37,258 nucleotides of DNA from Candidatus Sulfotelmatobacter sp. (GTDB lineage Bacteria > Acidobacteriota > Terriglobia > Terriglobales > Acidobacteriaceae), in NCBI GenBank assembly GCA_030041475.1, contig JASHNU010000013.1:1-37258 (forward strand), in the 5' to 3' direction. Below the pieces are notes generated by a model. That model worked only from the letters and a program-made list of their open reading frames with translations, was not told where the DNA came from and ran no database searches. The position numbers were made by a program, and so were the translations under genes. Each line of letters starts with the position of its first letter. Positions within the stretch are counted from its first letter, which is position 1. Of this stretch, positions 17,550 to 23,754 are shown piece by piece.

Positions 17550-18581
17550 TTAACGCCCCACAGAATAGAACGAGGTTGTCATGTCATCCGACTCAACGGC
17601 GACGGTTGTCACGGCCAGGCAGGAAGTCGCATTGTGTCCGTCGGGGAGAAGGGCGTTGCCGTACTGGAACAGGCCCATCGGCCAGCGATCTTTCCTCCAC
17701 GCAAGAAGCGGCCGCCAGCCTGCTCCGCTCGAACCACAGTAAATTCGAACACGCCGATCGCGGTTGACCTGGCTCGGTTCCACCATGGTGGAAAAAAAAA
17801 TGCGCTCGCCGACGCGGCACCCACAGATCGACGAACTGCTGATTGGCGCCAGGCGCGAGAGCATTCCTTTTCGGTCTCGAAGATAAATGAAGTTTGATTC
17901 TTGCGGCGTGTCCGAAGAGAAGTAAAGCCCCTCCGGCATGGGAACCAGAGCAACCGCCCGTGCCTGCTGGTTGCCTTGCAGCACGGTCTCGACGCGGCTG
18001 AAATCGAAGGCGGCACGCAGAATGCGGCATTCGTTGCCGTAATCCCCGGTAAGCACCCAAAGGCAGTTTTCCCATGGGTCGTGGACAACGTTATGCACGT
18101 GGCGAATCGCGCCCTTGGGAAAGGTGTAGGCAACGCTCCACGTCCTCCCGCCGTCGCTCGAACCATAGATGTGAACTTCGTCGCGCGCCGCATTGTCGAA
18201 ATATTCCCCCCAATAGATCGCACCGTCCGGCACGGCCGCGATGTGCAGGGGCCGGGTGCCCCGGCCAATCTTGTGACTCACGCGGAATTCATCGTCGTTG
18301 GGAGCGCGCGTCACGATCGCCCCGGGAATCGCCGCAACGTGCCCGCCAGAGGGCAGAGTCGCCAGAGCATGAAAGCCATCGCGAAACAAGCGAGCGGTGA
18401 GACGGTTTGTGACCGAGAGGCGTCGCCGCCAGGCGGTACGGAAAACGGCGACCGGCTGCCAATCAAGCGCAGAGAGATCTTGAACCCGTGCCCGCAGCAG
18501 CTCGTAGTGGCGTGAGGCGTATAGAATATCGCCGTCCCAGGCCAGCGCTCGCAGGCCCGGGAAACGACTGGTGCGCACCAA
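17550..18581 (-). CDS. Asp-box (BNR) beta-propeller protein
   Basis: A 343-residue protein from the TTG at 18581. A CTG at 18593 has a better placed SD (GGAGG, 5 nt) and may be the real start; there is no ATG. One clean Asp-box SSDGGRTW lies at residues 141-148, and the rest repeats blade-like pieces (LYFSSDTPQESNFIYL, RIFFSTMVEP). It resembles sialidase-like propellers without the catalytic Arg triad that I can identify, so a hydrolase role is not claimed. It has no obvious signal peptide. It sits between the dihydrolase-like and C5-epimerase-like genes, with gaps of about 47-59 bp, suggesting one transcript. Its function is unknown. Confidence 0.65.
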   Translation of the reverse strand: MVRTSRFPGLRALAWDGDILYASRHYELLRARVQDLSALDWQPVAVFRTAWRRRLSVTNRLTARLFRDGFHALATLPSGGHVAAIPGAIVTRAPNDDEFRVSHKIGRGTRPLHIAAVPDGAIYWGEYFDNAARDEVHIYGSSDGGRTWSVAYTFPKGAIRHVHNVVHDPWENCLWVLTGDYGNECRILRAAFDFSRVETVLQGNQQARAVALVPMPEGLYFSSDTPQESNFIYLRDRKGMLSRLAPISSSSICGCRVGERIFFSTMVEPSQVNRDRRVRIYCGSSGAGWRPLLAWRKDRWPMGLFQYGNALLPDGHNATSCLAVTTVAVESDDMTTSFYSVGR

Positions 18582-18640
18582 AGTGTCGTTCAGCGTGTCC
18601 TCCGAGGGGACATCTTAGTTGGAACGACGAGGGCGGACAA

Positions 18641-19474
18641 TCAGCCACCGTCAGGTAAGAACGCTTTCATACAGAAACAGCTTCCGCCTGATTTTTCGAA
18701 CTCGGAGGTATCGACAGTGACGGTTTTCAATCCCTCCTGATGAAGAACCGCTTCCAGCTGAGGTGTCGTGTATGGCGTGATGTAGTTGCTGCCGGTCACG
18801 ATTCCGTTCCCCATAAACCGATGGGCTTCATCGGCAGTGAGCAAATGAATCCGCTTCCAGTTTTTGTGAAGAGCGGAGAGGGCCACAGCCGAGAAGGCGC
18901 CCGGGAATACCAATGCGGCTTCTTTGTTCAGCGGACAGAGGCAGGTGTCGAGGTGGTAGCAGTATTCGTCGACCAACTGAAGAGGTACGACCGAGATTCC
19001 CATTTTGGACATCGCGGCTGCAAATTTGTCCACACCGCCTTGTGTGCTGCGGAAACCATAGCCCGCATACACGCGGGAATCGTCCGGATGCCAGAGCAGA
19101 TCGCCGTGGCCTTCGAGAAAATCACTGCCCCAATCGACATCAATCACTTGGTAGCCGCGATTGCGGAACCAGTCCACGTAGAACGGCACTTCGCGCTGCC
19201 GTGATTCGTGAACCATGCGGCTGGGGACGATGAATTTCCCGTACCCTTCTTTTTCGCCCACGAAGACCTGATTCGCGGCAAAAACCATGTCTTCGAGTCC
19301 TTCTGCCGGCTTTATCGTCTCGACTTGGCACCCGCTCTGCTGCAAAACACTGCAGAGCGCGTCCCATTGTTTGCGGGCTTTCACGCGGTCTACTGCGGAC
19401 TCCCGCGACGTGTAGGGATTTTTTTGATCCACCACATCGAAATAATCCGGTGGACAGAGCAGCACCTTCGGCAT
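18641..19474 (-). CDS. Arginine deiminase-related / amidinotransferase-fold hydrolase
   Basis: A 277-residue protein of the guanidino-group modifying superfamily (beta/alpha propeller). It begins LLCPPDYFDVVDQKNPY, as in arginine dihydrolase (ArgZ) and DDAH-like enzymes. Catalytic residues are visible: E121-G-H-G-D125, H174 in YHLDTCLCPL, and a C-terminal SGGSCFC with C268 as likely nucleophile (C266 possible). FAANQV (65-70) is the substrate asparagine loop. It would hydrolyse arginine, methylarginine or a related guanidine to citrulline or ornithine plus ammonia; which one cannot be told by eye. It is first in an operon with the Asp-box and C5-epimerase-like genes. A promoter lies so close that the mRNA may be leaderless. 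Confidence 0.8.
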   Translation of the reverse strand: MPKVLLCPPDYFDVVDQKNPYTSRESAVDRVKARKQWDALCSVLQQSGCQVETIKPAEGLEDMVFAANQVFVGEKEGYGKFIVPSRMVHESRQREVPFYVDWFRNRGYQVIDVDWGSDFLEGHGDLLWHPDDSRVYAGYGFRSTQGGVDKFAAAMSKMGISVVPLQLVDEYCYHLDTCLCPLNKEAALVFPGAFSAVALSALHKNWKRIHLLTADEAHRFMGNGIVTGSNYITPYTTPQLEAVLHQEGLKTVTVDTSEFEKSGGSCFCMKAFLPDGG

Positions 19475-19482
19475 AACAACTG

Positions 19483-19512
19483 ATAGTAGCTGGCCCTGTG
19501 CAGCGTGAGCAA
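19483..19512 (-). promoter_or_regulatory. Promoter of the dihydrolase operon
   Basis: On the minus strand, TTGCTC (19512-19507) and TACTAT (19488-19483) are 18 bp apart. The ATG at 19474 begins 8 nt after the -10 box and no SD is present, so transcription may start at or next to the start codon. Confidence 0.45.
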
Positions 19513-19708
19513 GGCAACGCCAGACGAGTGGTCGGCATTTTCTGCCGACTATTCGGCGAAATGGGAGGAGTGCAAGAAACGACTCAGGCCGTTCACTGCT
19601 TCAAATCGAACTAACTCCTACGCAAAGTCCTGTGGCAAGCAACGTGCTGTCACGTCGCCAATCCAGTCGGCTCACCTTGATAGGGAGCACAGTAAAGGCA
19701 GTTAAGCC

Positions 19709-20005
19709 ATGCTCAGTCAATGCGCCAATTCGCAATGTTCAAAACCGTTTCTCAAGCTGAGAGAAGGAAAGCTGTTCCTGGTTGAGACCGAAGTCGTGGC
19801 CAAATCGGGAGAGCTGATCCCTCCCTCCCTCGTTCGTGCCCGACAACAGCAACGGCATGTCGAGCGCTATTGGCTGTGCAACGAGTGCGCTGCGCAATGG
19901 ACTCTGATTTATGACCGTGAACGGGGAATCGTGCTGGCTCCTTTGCGACGGCCCGCTGTGAGTGTCGGTACAGCCACTGCAGCTGCGCGAAGCGGTGTGG
20001 CTTAG
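19709..20005 (+). CDS. Small zinc-ribbon protein
   Basis: A 98-residue protein. C5 and C10 with C57 and C60 (SQCANSQCSKPF, WLCNECAAQW) form a likely zinc knuckle. A basic, helical middle (LVRARQQQRHVERY) separates the pairs, and the C-terminus is low-complexity Ala/Arg. This type of short, stand-alone zinc-ribbon protein is frequent in Acidobacteriota, and I do not know a function. It could bind nucleic acid or a partner protein. A weak AAAGGC lies before the ATG. It is convergent with DUF2252, with 7 bp between stops and no room for a terminator. Confidence 0.7.
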   Translation: MLSQCANSQCSKPFLKLREGKLFLVETEVVAKSGELIPPSLVRARQQQRHVERYWLCNECAAQWTLIYDRERGIVLAPLRRPAVSVGTATAAARSGVA

Positions 20006-20012
20006 TCGATCC

Positions 20013-21098
20013 CTAGATATATCCGTCTTCCTTCCACACCTTCCAGTCTTCCCGGACTGCCTCCAACATCTGCTCCGTCGCCCGGTGCAGCCACTTCCCT
20101 TTCTGCTTGTCCATGTGCCGCAGGATGGGCTTGCGGCCGGCCTTGGTCCCCAGATGAATATTCGCCGTCTCCCACCCCATGGCATGAAGCAGCCGCAGTT
20201 CTTCGCCTTGTGCCTTCAGGTCGGCCAGTTCGATGCGCGAGCAATGCGGGCTGAGGCGGCGCACAATCCAGCGTCCGCGTAGATGGACAAAAGGATCGAG
20301 GCAGCGGACCGCGCGGCTGATGATCGCCTGATAGAGAATTTCCGAAGGCCCGCTGTGATCCATGGCCCAGTAGCTGGCGGATGAGACCAGTGCCTTGGCC
20401 TCCCGCGCAATGCGCGCTCCGTTCCAGTCAGCGATGGCCACGTAGCGGGCGTGCCCAAGGCTCCCCAGACCCGCGACGCGGTGTGCCAAGCGATATTGCA
20501 GGTCGCGGGCGGGCATGAGGTGCTCAATGGCATCAATAGCGCTGATCGGCGCAGGTTCTTTCAAAGTCGTGAGGGCATCCATCTTCGCCCAGAAGTGAAC
20601 CGGGTCGCGCAATTCGCTCTCCGCAATCTGCCGCAGCCAGGTGTGGCTCTCCACCAGAACGAACGGCCTGCCGTGTGCGCGCATGCCCTCGCCATAGCCC
20701 TCGAGAATCGCATCGCAGATATCGGCATGCTTGAGCTGCAAGCGTCCGGCTTCACAGCCGAGATGAGCGCTCACCGCTAGGCGGACAAGGTCATTCGTGT
20801 AGGCCATGGGAAAGGCTTCATCGAAGTCGTTGACACCCCAAATCAGTCGGCCTTCAATGTCGCGCCAGGTGCCGAAGTTTTCGACATGCAAGTCGCCCAC
20901 AGCCAGTACCCGCGGTGCTCTTGCCAGCTCAGGACAGACCTTGGGCCAGACCTGTGCCCAGCGATAGTAGGTGGCGCGCAGGAAGGGAAATACTGCGGCC
21001 TTCATGTTTTCGTGTTTGAGGCGGAGATCCTTCTTGACCAGGTCCGTGCGGTGGCTCAGCCAGTCTTCGAACTGGCGCGTGGCCTTGACGACATTCAT
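20013..21098 (-). CDS. DUF2252 family protein
   Basis: A 361-residue protein from the ATG at 21098; a GTG at 21119 is also open, and neither has an SD. The protein shows GDLHVENFG (68-76) and NDFDEA (90-95), the two signatures of DUF2252. This family is distantly related to aminoglycoside phosphotransferase/kinase folds and has no settled function. GDLHxEN would be the catalytic-loop equivalent and DFD the metal site. It is cytoplasmic, with no signal or membrane segment. It lies downstream of the ferredoxin on the same strand, with two hairpins in the gap, so cotranscription is uncertain. Confidence 0.88.
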   Translation of the reverse strand: MNVVKATRQFEDWLSHRTDLVKKDLRLKHENMKAAVFPFLRATYYRWAQVWPKVCPELARAPRVLAVGDLHVENFGTWRDIEGRLIWGVNDFDEAFPMAYTNDLVRLAVSAHLGCEAGRLQLKHADICDAILEGYGEGMRAHGRPFVLVESHTWLRQIAESELRDPVHFWAKMDALTTLKEPAPISAIDAIEHLMPARDLQYRLAHRVAGLGSLGHARYVAIADWNGARIAREAKALVSSASYWAMDHSGPSEILYQAIISRAVRCLDPFVHLRGRWIVRRLSPHCSRIELADLKAQGEELRLLHAMGWETANIHLGTKAGRKPILRHMDKQKGKWLHRATEQMLEAVREDWKVWKEDGYI

Positions 21099-21157
21099 GC
21101 GCGCAACAGTAGCGAGCACGGGAGCTGCAAGTCAAATCCTTCGGTCGCAGAAACGAG

Positions 21158-21186
21158 CCCGCCCCTCGCATTTCTCGAAGGGCGGG
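21158..21186 (-). terminator. Hairpin after the ferredoxin gene
   Basis: CCCGCCC (21158-21164) pairs perfectly with GGGCGGG (21180-21186). On the minus strand it is followed by CTCGTTTCTG, only weakly U-rich, about 50 nt past the ferredoxin stop. It may be a terminator that leaves some read-through into DUF2252. Confidence 0.4.
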
Positions 21187-21197
21187 AGACTGAACCT

Positions 21198-21225
21198 CCG
21201 GAGCTTGCCCAACGGCAAACTCCGG
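21198..21225 (-). other. Second hairpin in the ferredoxin 3' region
   Basis: CCGGAG (21198-21203) pairs with CTCCGG (21220-21225), and inside it TTGCC (21205-21209) pairs with GGCAA (21214-21218): 11 bp with one mismatch and a 4-nt loop. It starts 11 nt after the ferredoxin stop, lacks a U-tract, and may protect the short mRNA end. Confidence 0.45.
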
Positions 21226-21235
21226 CTGATGACTC

Positions 21236-21490
21236 TTATTTCTTGTAGTAGGCGGCGTTCTTCTCGATAAACTCCTTCTTTTCCTCGGGCACATCTTCCA
21301 GGGCGTGAATCGAATCCGAGGTGCAGGCCGGAATGCAGGCGCCGCAGTCAATGCAGCCTTCGGGATCGACATACATCTGAGTCGCCGCTTCGAAATCGGG
21401 CTCGTCCTGCTTGGGGTGGATGCAGTCGGTGGGGCAGACCTCCACGCAAAGAGAGTCTTTGATGCATGTATCAGTAATTATGTAGGCCAT
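21236..21490 (-). CDS. Ferredoxin (7Fe/8Fe, FdxA-like)
   Basis: An 84-residue electron carrier with two cluster motifs. The first is C9-IKDSL-C15-VEV-C19-PTD-C23, which lacks the second cysteine of a classical 4Fe site, so a 3Fe-4S cluster is likely. The second is C46-ID-C49-GA-C52-IPA-C56, for a 4Fe-4S cluster with help from C23. The C-terminal helix is charged (EEKKEFIEKNAAYYKK). It would pass electrons in the cytoplasm to an unknown partner. The SD GGAG is rather far (11 nt) from the ATG. A CRP-type site sits upstream at the position of a class II activator. Confidence 0.9.
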   Translation of the reverse strand: MAYIITDTCIKDSLCVEVCPTDCIHPKQDEPDFEAATQMYVDPEGCIDCGACIPACTSDSIHALEDVPEEKKEFIEKNAAYYKK

Positions 21491-21551
21491 GGCCAGTCGG
21501 TCTCCAAATTGAAATGCGCGCTTGGGATACCCGCACGCTTGCTCGAATAGC

Positions 21552-21594
21552 AGTGTAGGCGGCGAGCTGCGGGGAGACCGTGATTCCGATCACA
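21552..21594 (-). promoter_or_regulatory. Ferredoxin promoter with CRP-type activator site
   Basis: CGTGA-TTCCGA-TCACA (21579-21594) is a 9/10 match to TGTGA-N6-TCACA. On the minus strand a TACACT -10 box lies at 21557-21552, giving a start near 21545. The site centre (21586.5) is then at -41.5, the classical class II CRP/FNR position. Confidence 0.65.
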
Positions 21595-21693
21595 GTCGGC
21601 TGTGCGTTAGCGGGAGAATCAGTCTGCTAGCGTGAGTTTCTCTTTGGGAGGCGCCCTCTGCTTCGACTTGATGATGATGCAGATCACGCAGAA

Positions 21694-21737
21694 CTGTGAC
21701 GGCTGTCACAGAAATACGAAGGTAATGGGACTTAAAT
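21694..21737 (+). promoter_or_regulatory. CRP-type activator site and -10 box for the 22-kb operon
   Basis: TGTGA-CGGCTG-TCACA (21695-21710) is a perfect 10/10 match to the CRP-family consensus and extends to a 7-bp inverted repeat (21694-21711). TTAAAT (21732-21737) is a -10 box predicting a start at about 21744. The site centre (21702.5) is then at -41.5, and no -35 box is needed. Confidence 0.7.
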
Positions 21738-21750
21738 AAGCACAATTGAA

Positions 21751-21844
21751 CTAGGCCTTCTAGTCATAGGATCGCCCGGCTCCACCCACAGAACCCCACA
21801 AGCCGTTACCCCAGACGGCGGGAGCCGGGCGCTTGAAGGCTTAG
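21751..21844 (+). ncRNA. Structured leader RNA element
   Basis: Three nested stems are visible. P1 is 21751-21760 with 21835-21844 (10 bp, one G-U). P2 is CGCCCGGCTCC (21773-21783) with GGAGCCGGGCG (21821-21831), 11 perfect pairs. P3 is GCCGT (21802-21806) with ACGGC (21815-21819). Asymmetric internal loops separate them: a 12-nt strand opposite 3 nt, then an 18-nt A/C-rich strand opposite 1 nt. It begins 7 nt after the predicted start at 21744 and lies about 235 nt before the 50-residue ORF. I cannot assign a known riboswitch class. The element could also act as a separate small RNA. The minus strand can fold in the same way, so direction rests on the promoter. Confidence 0.55.
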
Positions 21845-21916
21845 AAGGAAGTTGAGCCCTCTCCCTTTTCTCCAAGATCATCCCACTCAGCCCGGCACTG
21901 CAAAACTGTGTGCTCC

Positions 21917-21945
21917 GGCCGTGTGCTTTACGACACACTGTGGCC
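21917..21945 (+). other. Second hairpin in the long leader
   Basis: GGCC-GTGTG (21917-21925) pairs with CACAC (21934-21938) and, after a 3-nt bulge, GGCC (21942-21945). It lies in the middle of the leader and has no obvious U-tract. Its role is unknown. Confidence 0.35.
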
Positions 21946-22037
21946 ACCACGCTACGGAATCCCCTCTAAACGCCTGGCCTAAACTAATTGTTTTCATTTA
22001 GATACGGTTTGGTTCCTGTCCTGCCATCAGCAAGGCT

Positions 22038-22073
22038 GCCTGCAAGTAAGCAGGCGTCGCGGCGTGCAGGAGG
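22038..22073 (+). promoter_or_regulatory. Possible Shine-Dalgarno switch before the 50-residue ORF
   Basis: GCCTGC (22038-22043) forms a hairpin with GCAGGC (22050-22055; loop AAGTAA). The same bases can pair instead with GCAGG at 22066-22070, which overlaps the SD GGAGG (22069-22073). The two pairings exclude each other, so the first hairpin would free the ribosome site and the second would hide it. Confidence 0.4.
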
Positions 22074-22078
22074 ACATC

Positions 22079-22231
22079 ATGCAAATGGCAATCACATTCA
22101 TGGCGGTAGTGGCGGGGATGATCTTCTCGCTAGCGGTGGCGCTGCTTGTAGAAGAGATCATTTTCGGACAAGTGTTCCGTCTGCTGTTCGCGCCGCGAAG
22201 GCTGGCCGGAGCGGCGGACGAAAAGCGGTGA
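22079..22231 (+). CDS. 50-residue single-pass membrane protein
   Basis: ATG at 22079 follows a strong SD (GGAGG, 5-nt spacing), and TGA is at 22229-22231. Residues 3-25 form one hydrophobic helix (ITFMAVVAGMIFSLAVALLV). A short amphipathic part (EEIIFGQVFRLLF) and a basic tail with RR and DEKR follow, so by the positive-inside rule the C-terminus is cytoplasmic. No family is recognised. The SPFH gene starts 104 bp downstream on the same strand. Small membrane proteins often tune a larger partner, so a link with the SPFH protein is plausible, but only position supports it. Confidence 0.7.
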   Translation: MQMAITFMAVVAGMIFSLAVALLVEEIIFGQVFRLLFAPRRLAGAADEKR

Positions 22232-22245
22232 AGGTTTTGAAAAAG

Positions 22246-22317
22246 CTTCGAGCGGCGAGCAATGAGCCTCAAGCGTTTCCATAGCTCTACTCAGGGCTCG
22301 CAGCTCGTCGCTCAAAG
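22246..22317 (+). other. Intercistronic hairpin before the SPFH gene
   Basis: CTT-c-GAGCGGCGAGC (22246-22260) pairs with GCTCGTCGCTC-a-AAG (22303-22317), 14 pairs with one G-U and one mismatch. The loop is about 42 nt. The stem ends 5 nt before the SD (GAGGAG, 22323-22328). No U-tract follows, so an mRNA-processing or translation-control role fits better than termination. Confidence 0.45.
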
Positions 22318-22335
22318 CTGAAGAGGAGAACGACG

Positions 22336-23661
22336 ATGCTCGCGTTGAAGTTTTTGCTGATTGCCGGTGGCCTCGGGATGATGCTCGCAGCCGCAAGCAT
22401 CCTGGGCTATGACCTGTATCGCGAACTGTTGTATCGGAAGGCGCTGGCTACACCCAGCACGGGACAGTTGCCACCGCTTCCGCAGTGGCGCTGGCACACC
22501 TCGCTGGCGCTAATCCTACTAGCCTGGGCACCCATTCTGCTGGCGTTCAGCATTGTGGTGGTTCCCAGCGGCACGGCGGGAGTGCGGATCAGCCAGACTA
22601 GCGGCACGTTGCCGGGAACGCTCTATCCCGGCGTGCATTTCGTCATGCCGCTCGTCGAGGACGTCGCACTGTTCGACACACGCGACCAGGTGTTCACTAC
22701 GGGAGTCTCCGAAGACGGCAAGAATGCAGCCGCGAATGTAGCAGGCAAGTCGCAGTTGCTCGACGTTCAAGCCAGGGAGGGACTCACCCTCGGCCTCGCT
22801 ATCACGGTGCGCTACCGGCTTGATCCCAAACGGCTCGACTACATCCAGAGCAACTTACCGCGACCGGTGGAGAATGAAATCGTTCCACCAGTCGTGGCCA
22901 GCGTGTGGCGCGAGCTCGTGCCCAACTACACGGTGCGCGACGTCTTCTCCGCCAAGCGCGAGGAGGTGCGGCAGCGGGCAGCCGGCCTGATCACGCAGAA
23001 ACTTGCTGCCGATGGAATCGTGGTGAAAGAAGTCATGCTGCGCGACATCCAGTTGCCGGAAGAGTATGCCAAGGGCCTGGAGACGCTACTGTTGAAAGAG
23101 CAGGAAAACGACCGCATGAGTGTCGAGACTGAACTCAAGCAGAAGCAGGTCAGGATTGCGGAACTGGAGGCCGAAGCCACCAAGGTCCAGCAGATCAAAC
23201 AGGCGGAGGGCGAAGCCCAGGTGCACGTGCTGCAGGCCAAGGGCGAATCGGACGCGATGCAATACACGCTTCCGCTGAAAGAAAAACAGATTCAGCAGAG
23301 CAAGCTCGAGGCGGAAGCGCGCAAGGAGGCCACCATCCAGAATGCGGAGGCTGCGGCGCAGGCCAAGGTAATTGACAGCAAGGCCGAGACGGAGCGGCGA
23401 AAGCTGCTGGCCGAGGCCGAAGCCGATCGCATTCGCGTGACCGCGGCAGCCGATGCGGACCGATTGCAGAGCGAGGCTGCGATCCTGAAACAGAATCCGC
23501 TGCTGATCAACAAGATCGTGGCCGAGCGGCTCTCCGACAAGCTGCAGATCATGATGGTCCCCGCCGATGGCAAGTTCTTCATGAATGATGTGCTCAAGAG
23601 CATGAACATGGCGACTGCAGCCGCCGGCCAAACGGAGCAGCAGGAAGAGCGACCGCAGTAA
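22336..23661 (+). CDS. SPFH/band 7 (prohibitin-like) membrane protein
   Basis: A 441-residue protein. It has two N-terminal hydrophobic helices (about 3-24 and 57-77) joined by a basic/proline loop, then a band 7 domain (about 75-260) with IVVVPSGTAGVRI, LYPGVHFVMPLVEDV and TVRDVFSAKREEV. A long Glu/Ala/Lys/Gln-rich coiled coil (about 255-390) contains AEAEADRIRVTAAADADR repeats. SPFH proteins assemble into large rings on membranes and organise lipid domains or hold FtsH-type proteases. The SD is GAGGAG. It likely shares a transcript with the 50-residue protein; a hairpin follows its stop. No protease or NfeD partner gene is in the window. Confidence 0.9.
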   Translation: MLALKFLLIAGGLGMMLAAASILGYDLYRELLYRKALATPSTGQLPPLPQWRWHTSLALILLAWAPILLAFSIVVVPSGTAGVRISQTSGTLPGTLYPGVHFVMPLVEDVALFDTRDQVFTTGVSEDGKNAAANVAGKSQLLDVQAREGLTLGLAITVRYRLDPKRLDYIQSNLPRPVENEIVPPVVASVWRELVPNYTVRDVFSAKREEVRQRAAGLITQKLAADGIVVKEVMLRDIQLPEEYAKGLETLLLKEQENDRMSVETELKQKQVRIAELEAEATKVQQIKQAEGEAQVHVLQAKGESDAMQYTLPLKEKQIQQSKLEAEARKEATIQNAEAAAQAKVIDSKAETERRKLLAEAEADRIRVTAAADADRLQSEAAILKQNPLLINKIVAERLSDKLQIMMVPADGKFFMNDVLKSMNMATAAAGQTEQQEERPQ

Positions 23662-23666
23662 CAACT

Positions 23667-23699
23667 CCCCACTTCTTGCAGAACCGGCCGGAAGTGGGG
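23667..23699 (+). terminator. Hairpin after the SPFH gene
   Basis: CCCCACTTC (23667-23675) pairs perfectly with GAAGTGGGG (23691-23699), starting 6 nt after the SPFH stop. No U-tract follows, so it may be a Rho-independent terminator of non-classical type, or an mRNA 3'-end stabiliser. It separates the SPFH unit from the next operon. Confidence 0.45.
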
Positions 23700-23754
23700 C
23701 GCCCGGAACGAGAATTGCGGTGTCCAAACAGTACAGAGGCAGGAGGCCGGACTC

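Noticed and set aside
19505-19705. 66-codon plus-strand frame
   Set aside because: No SD or family features; it overlaps the promoter of the dihydrolase operon.
21732-21950. 72-codon minus-strand frame
   Set aside because: It runs through the folded leader RNA; the peptide looks like translated stems.
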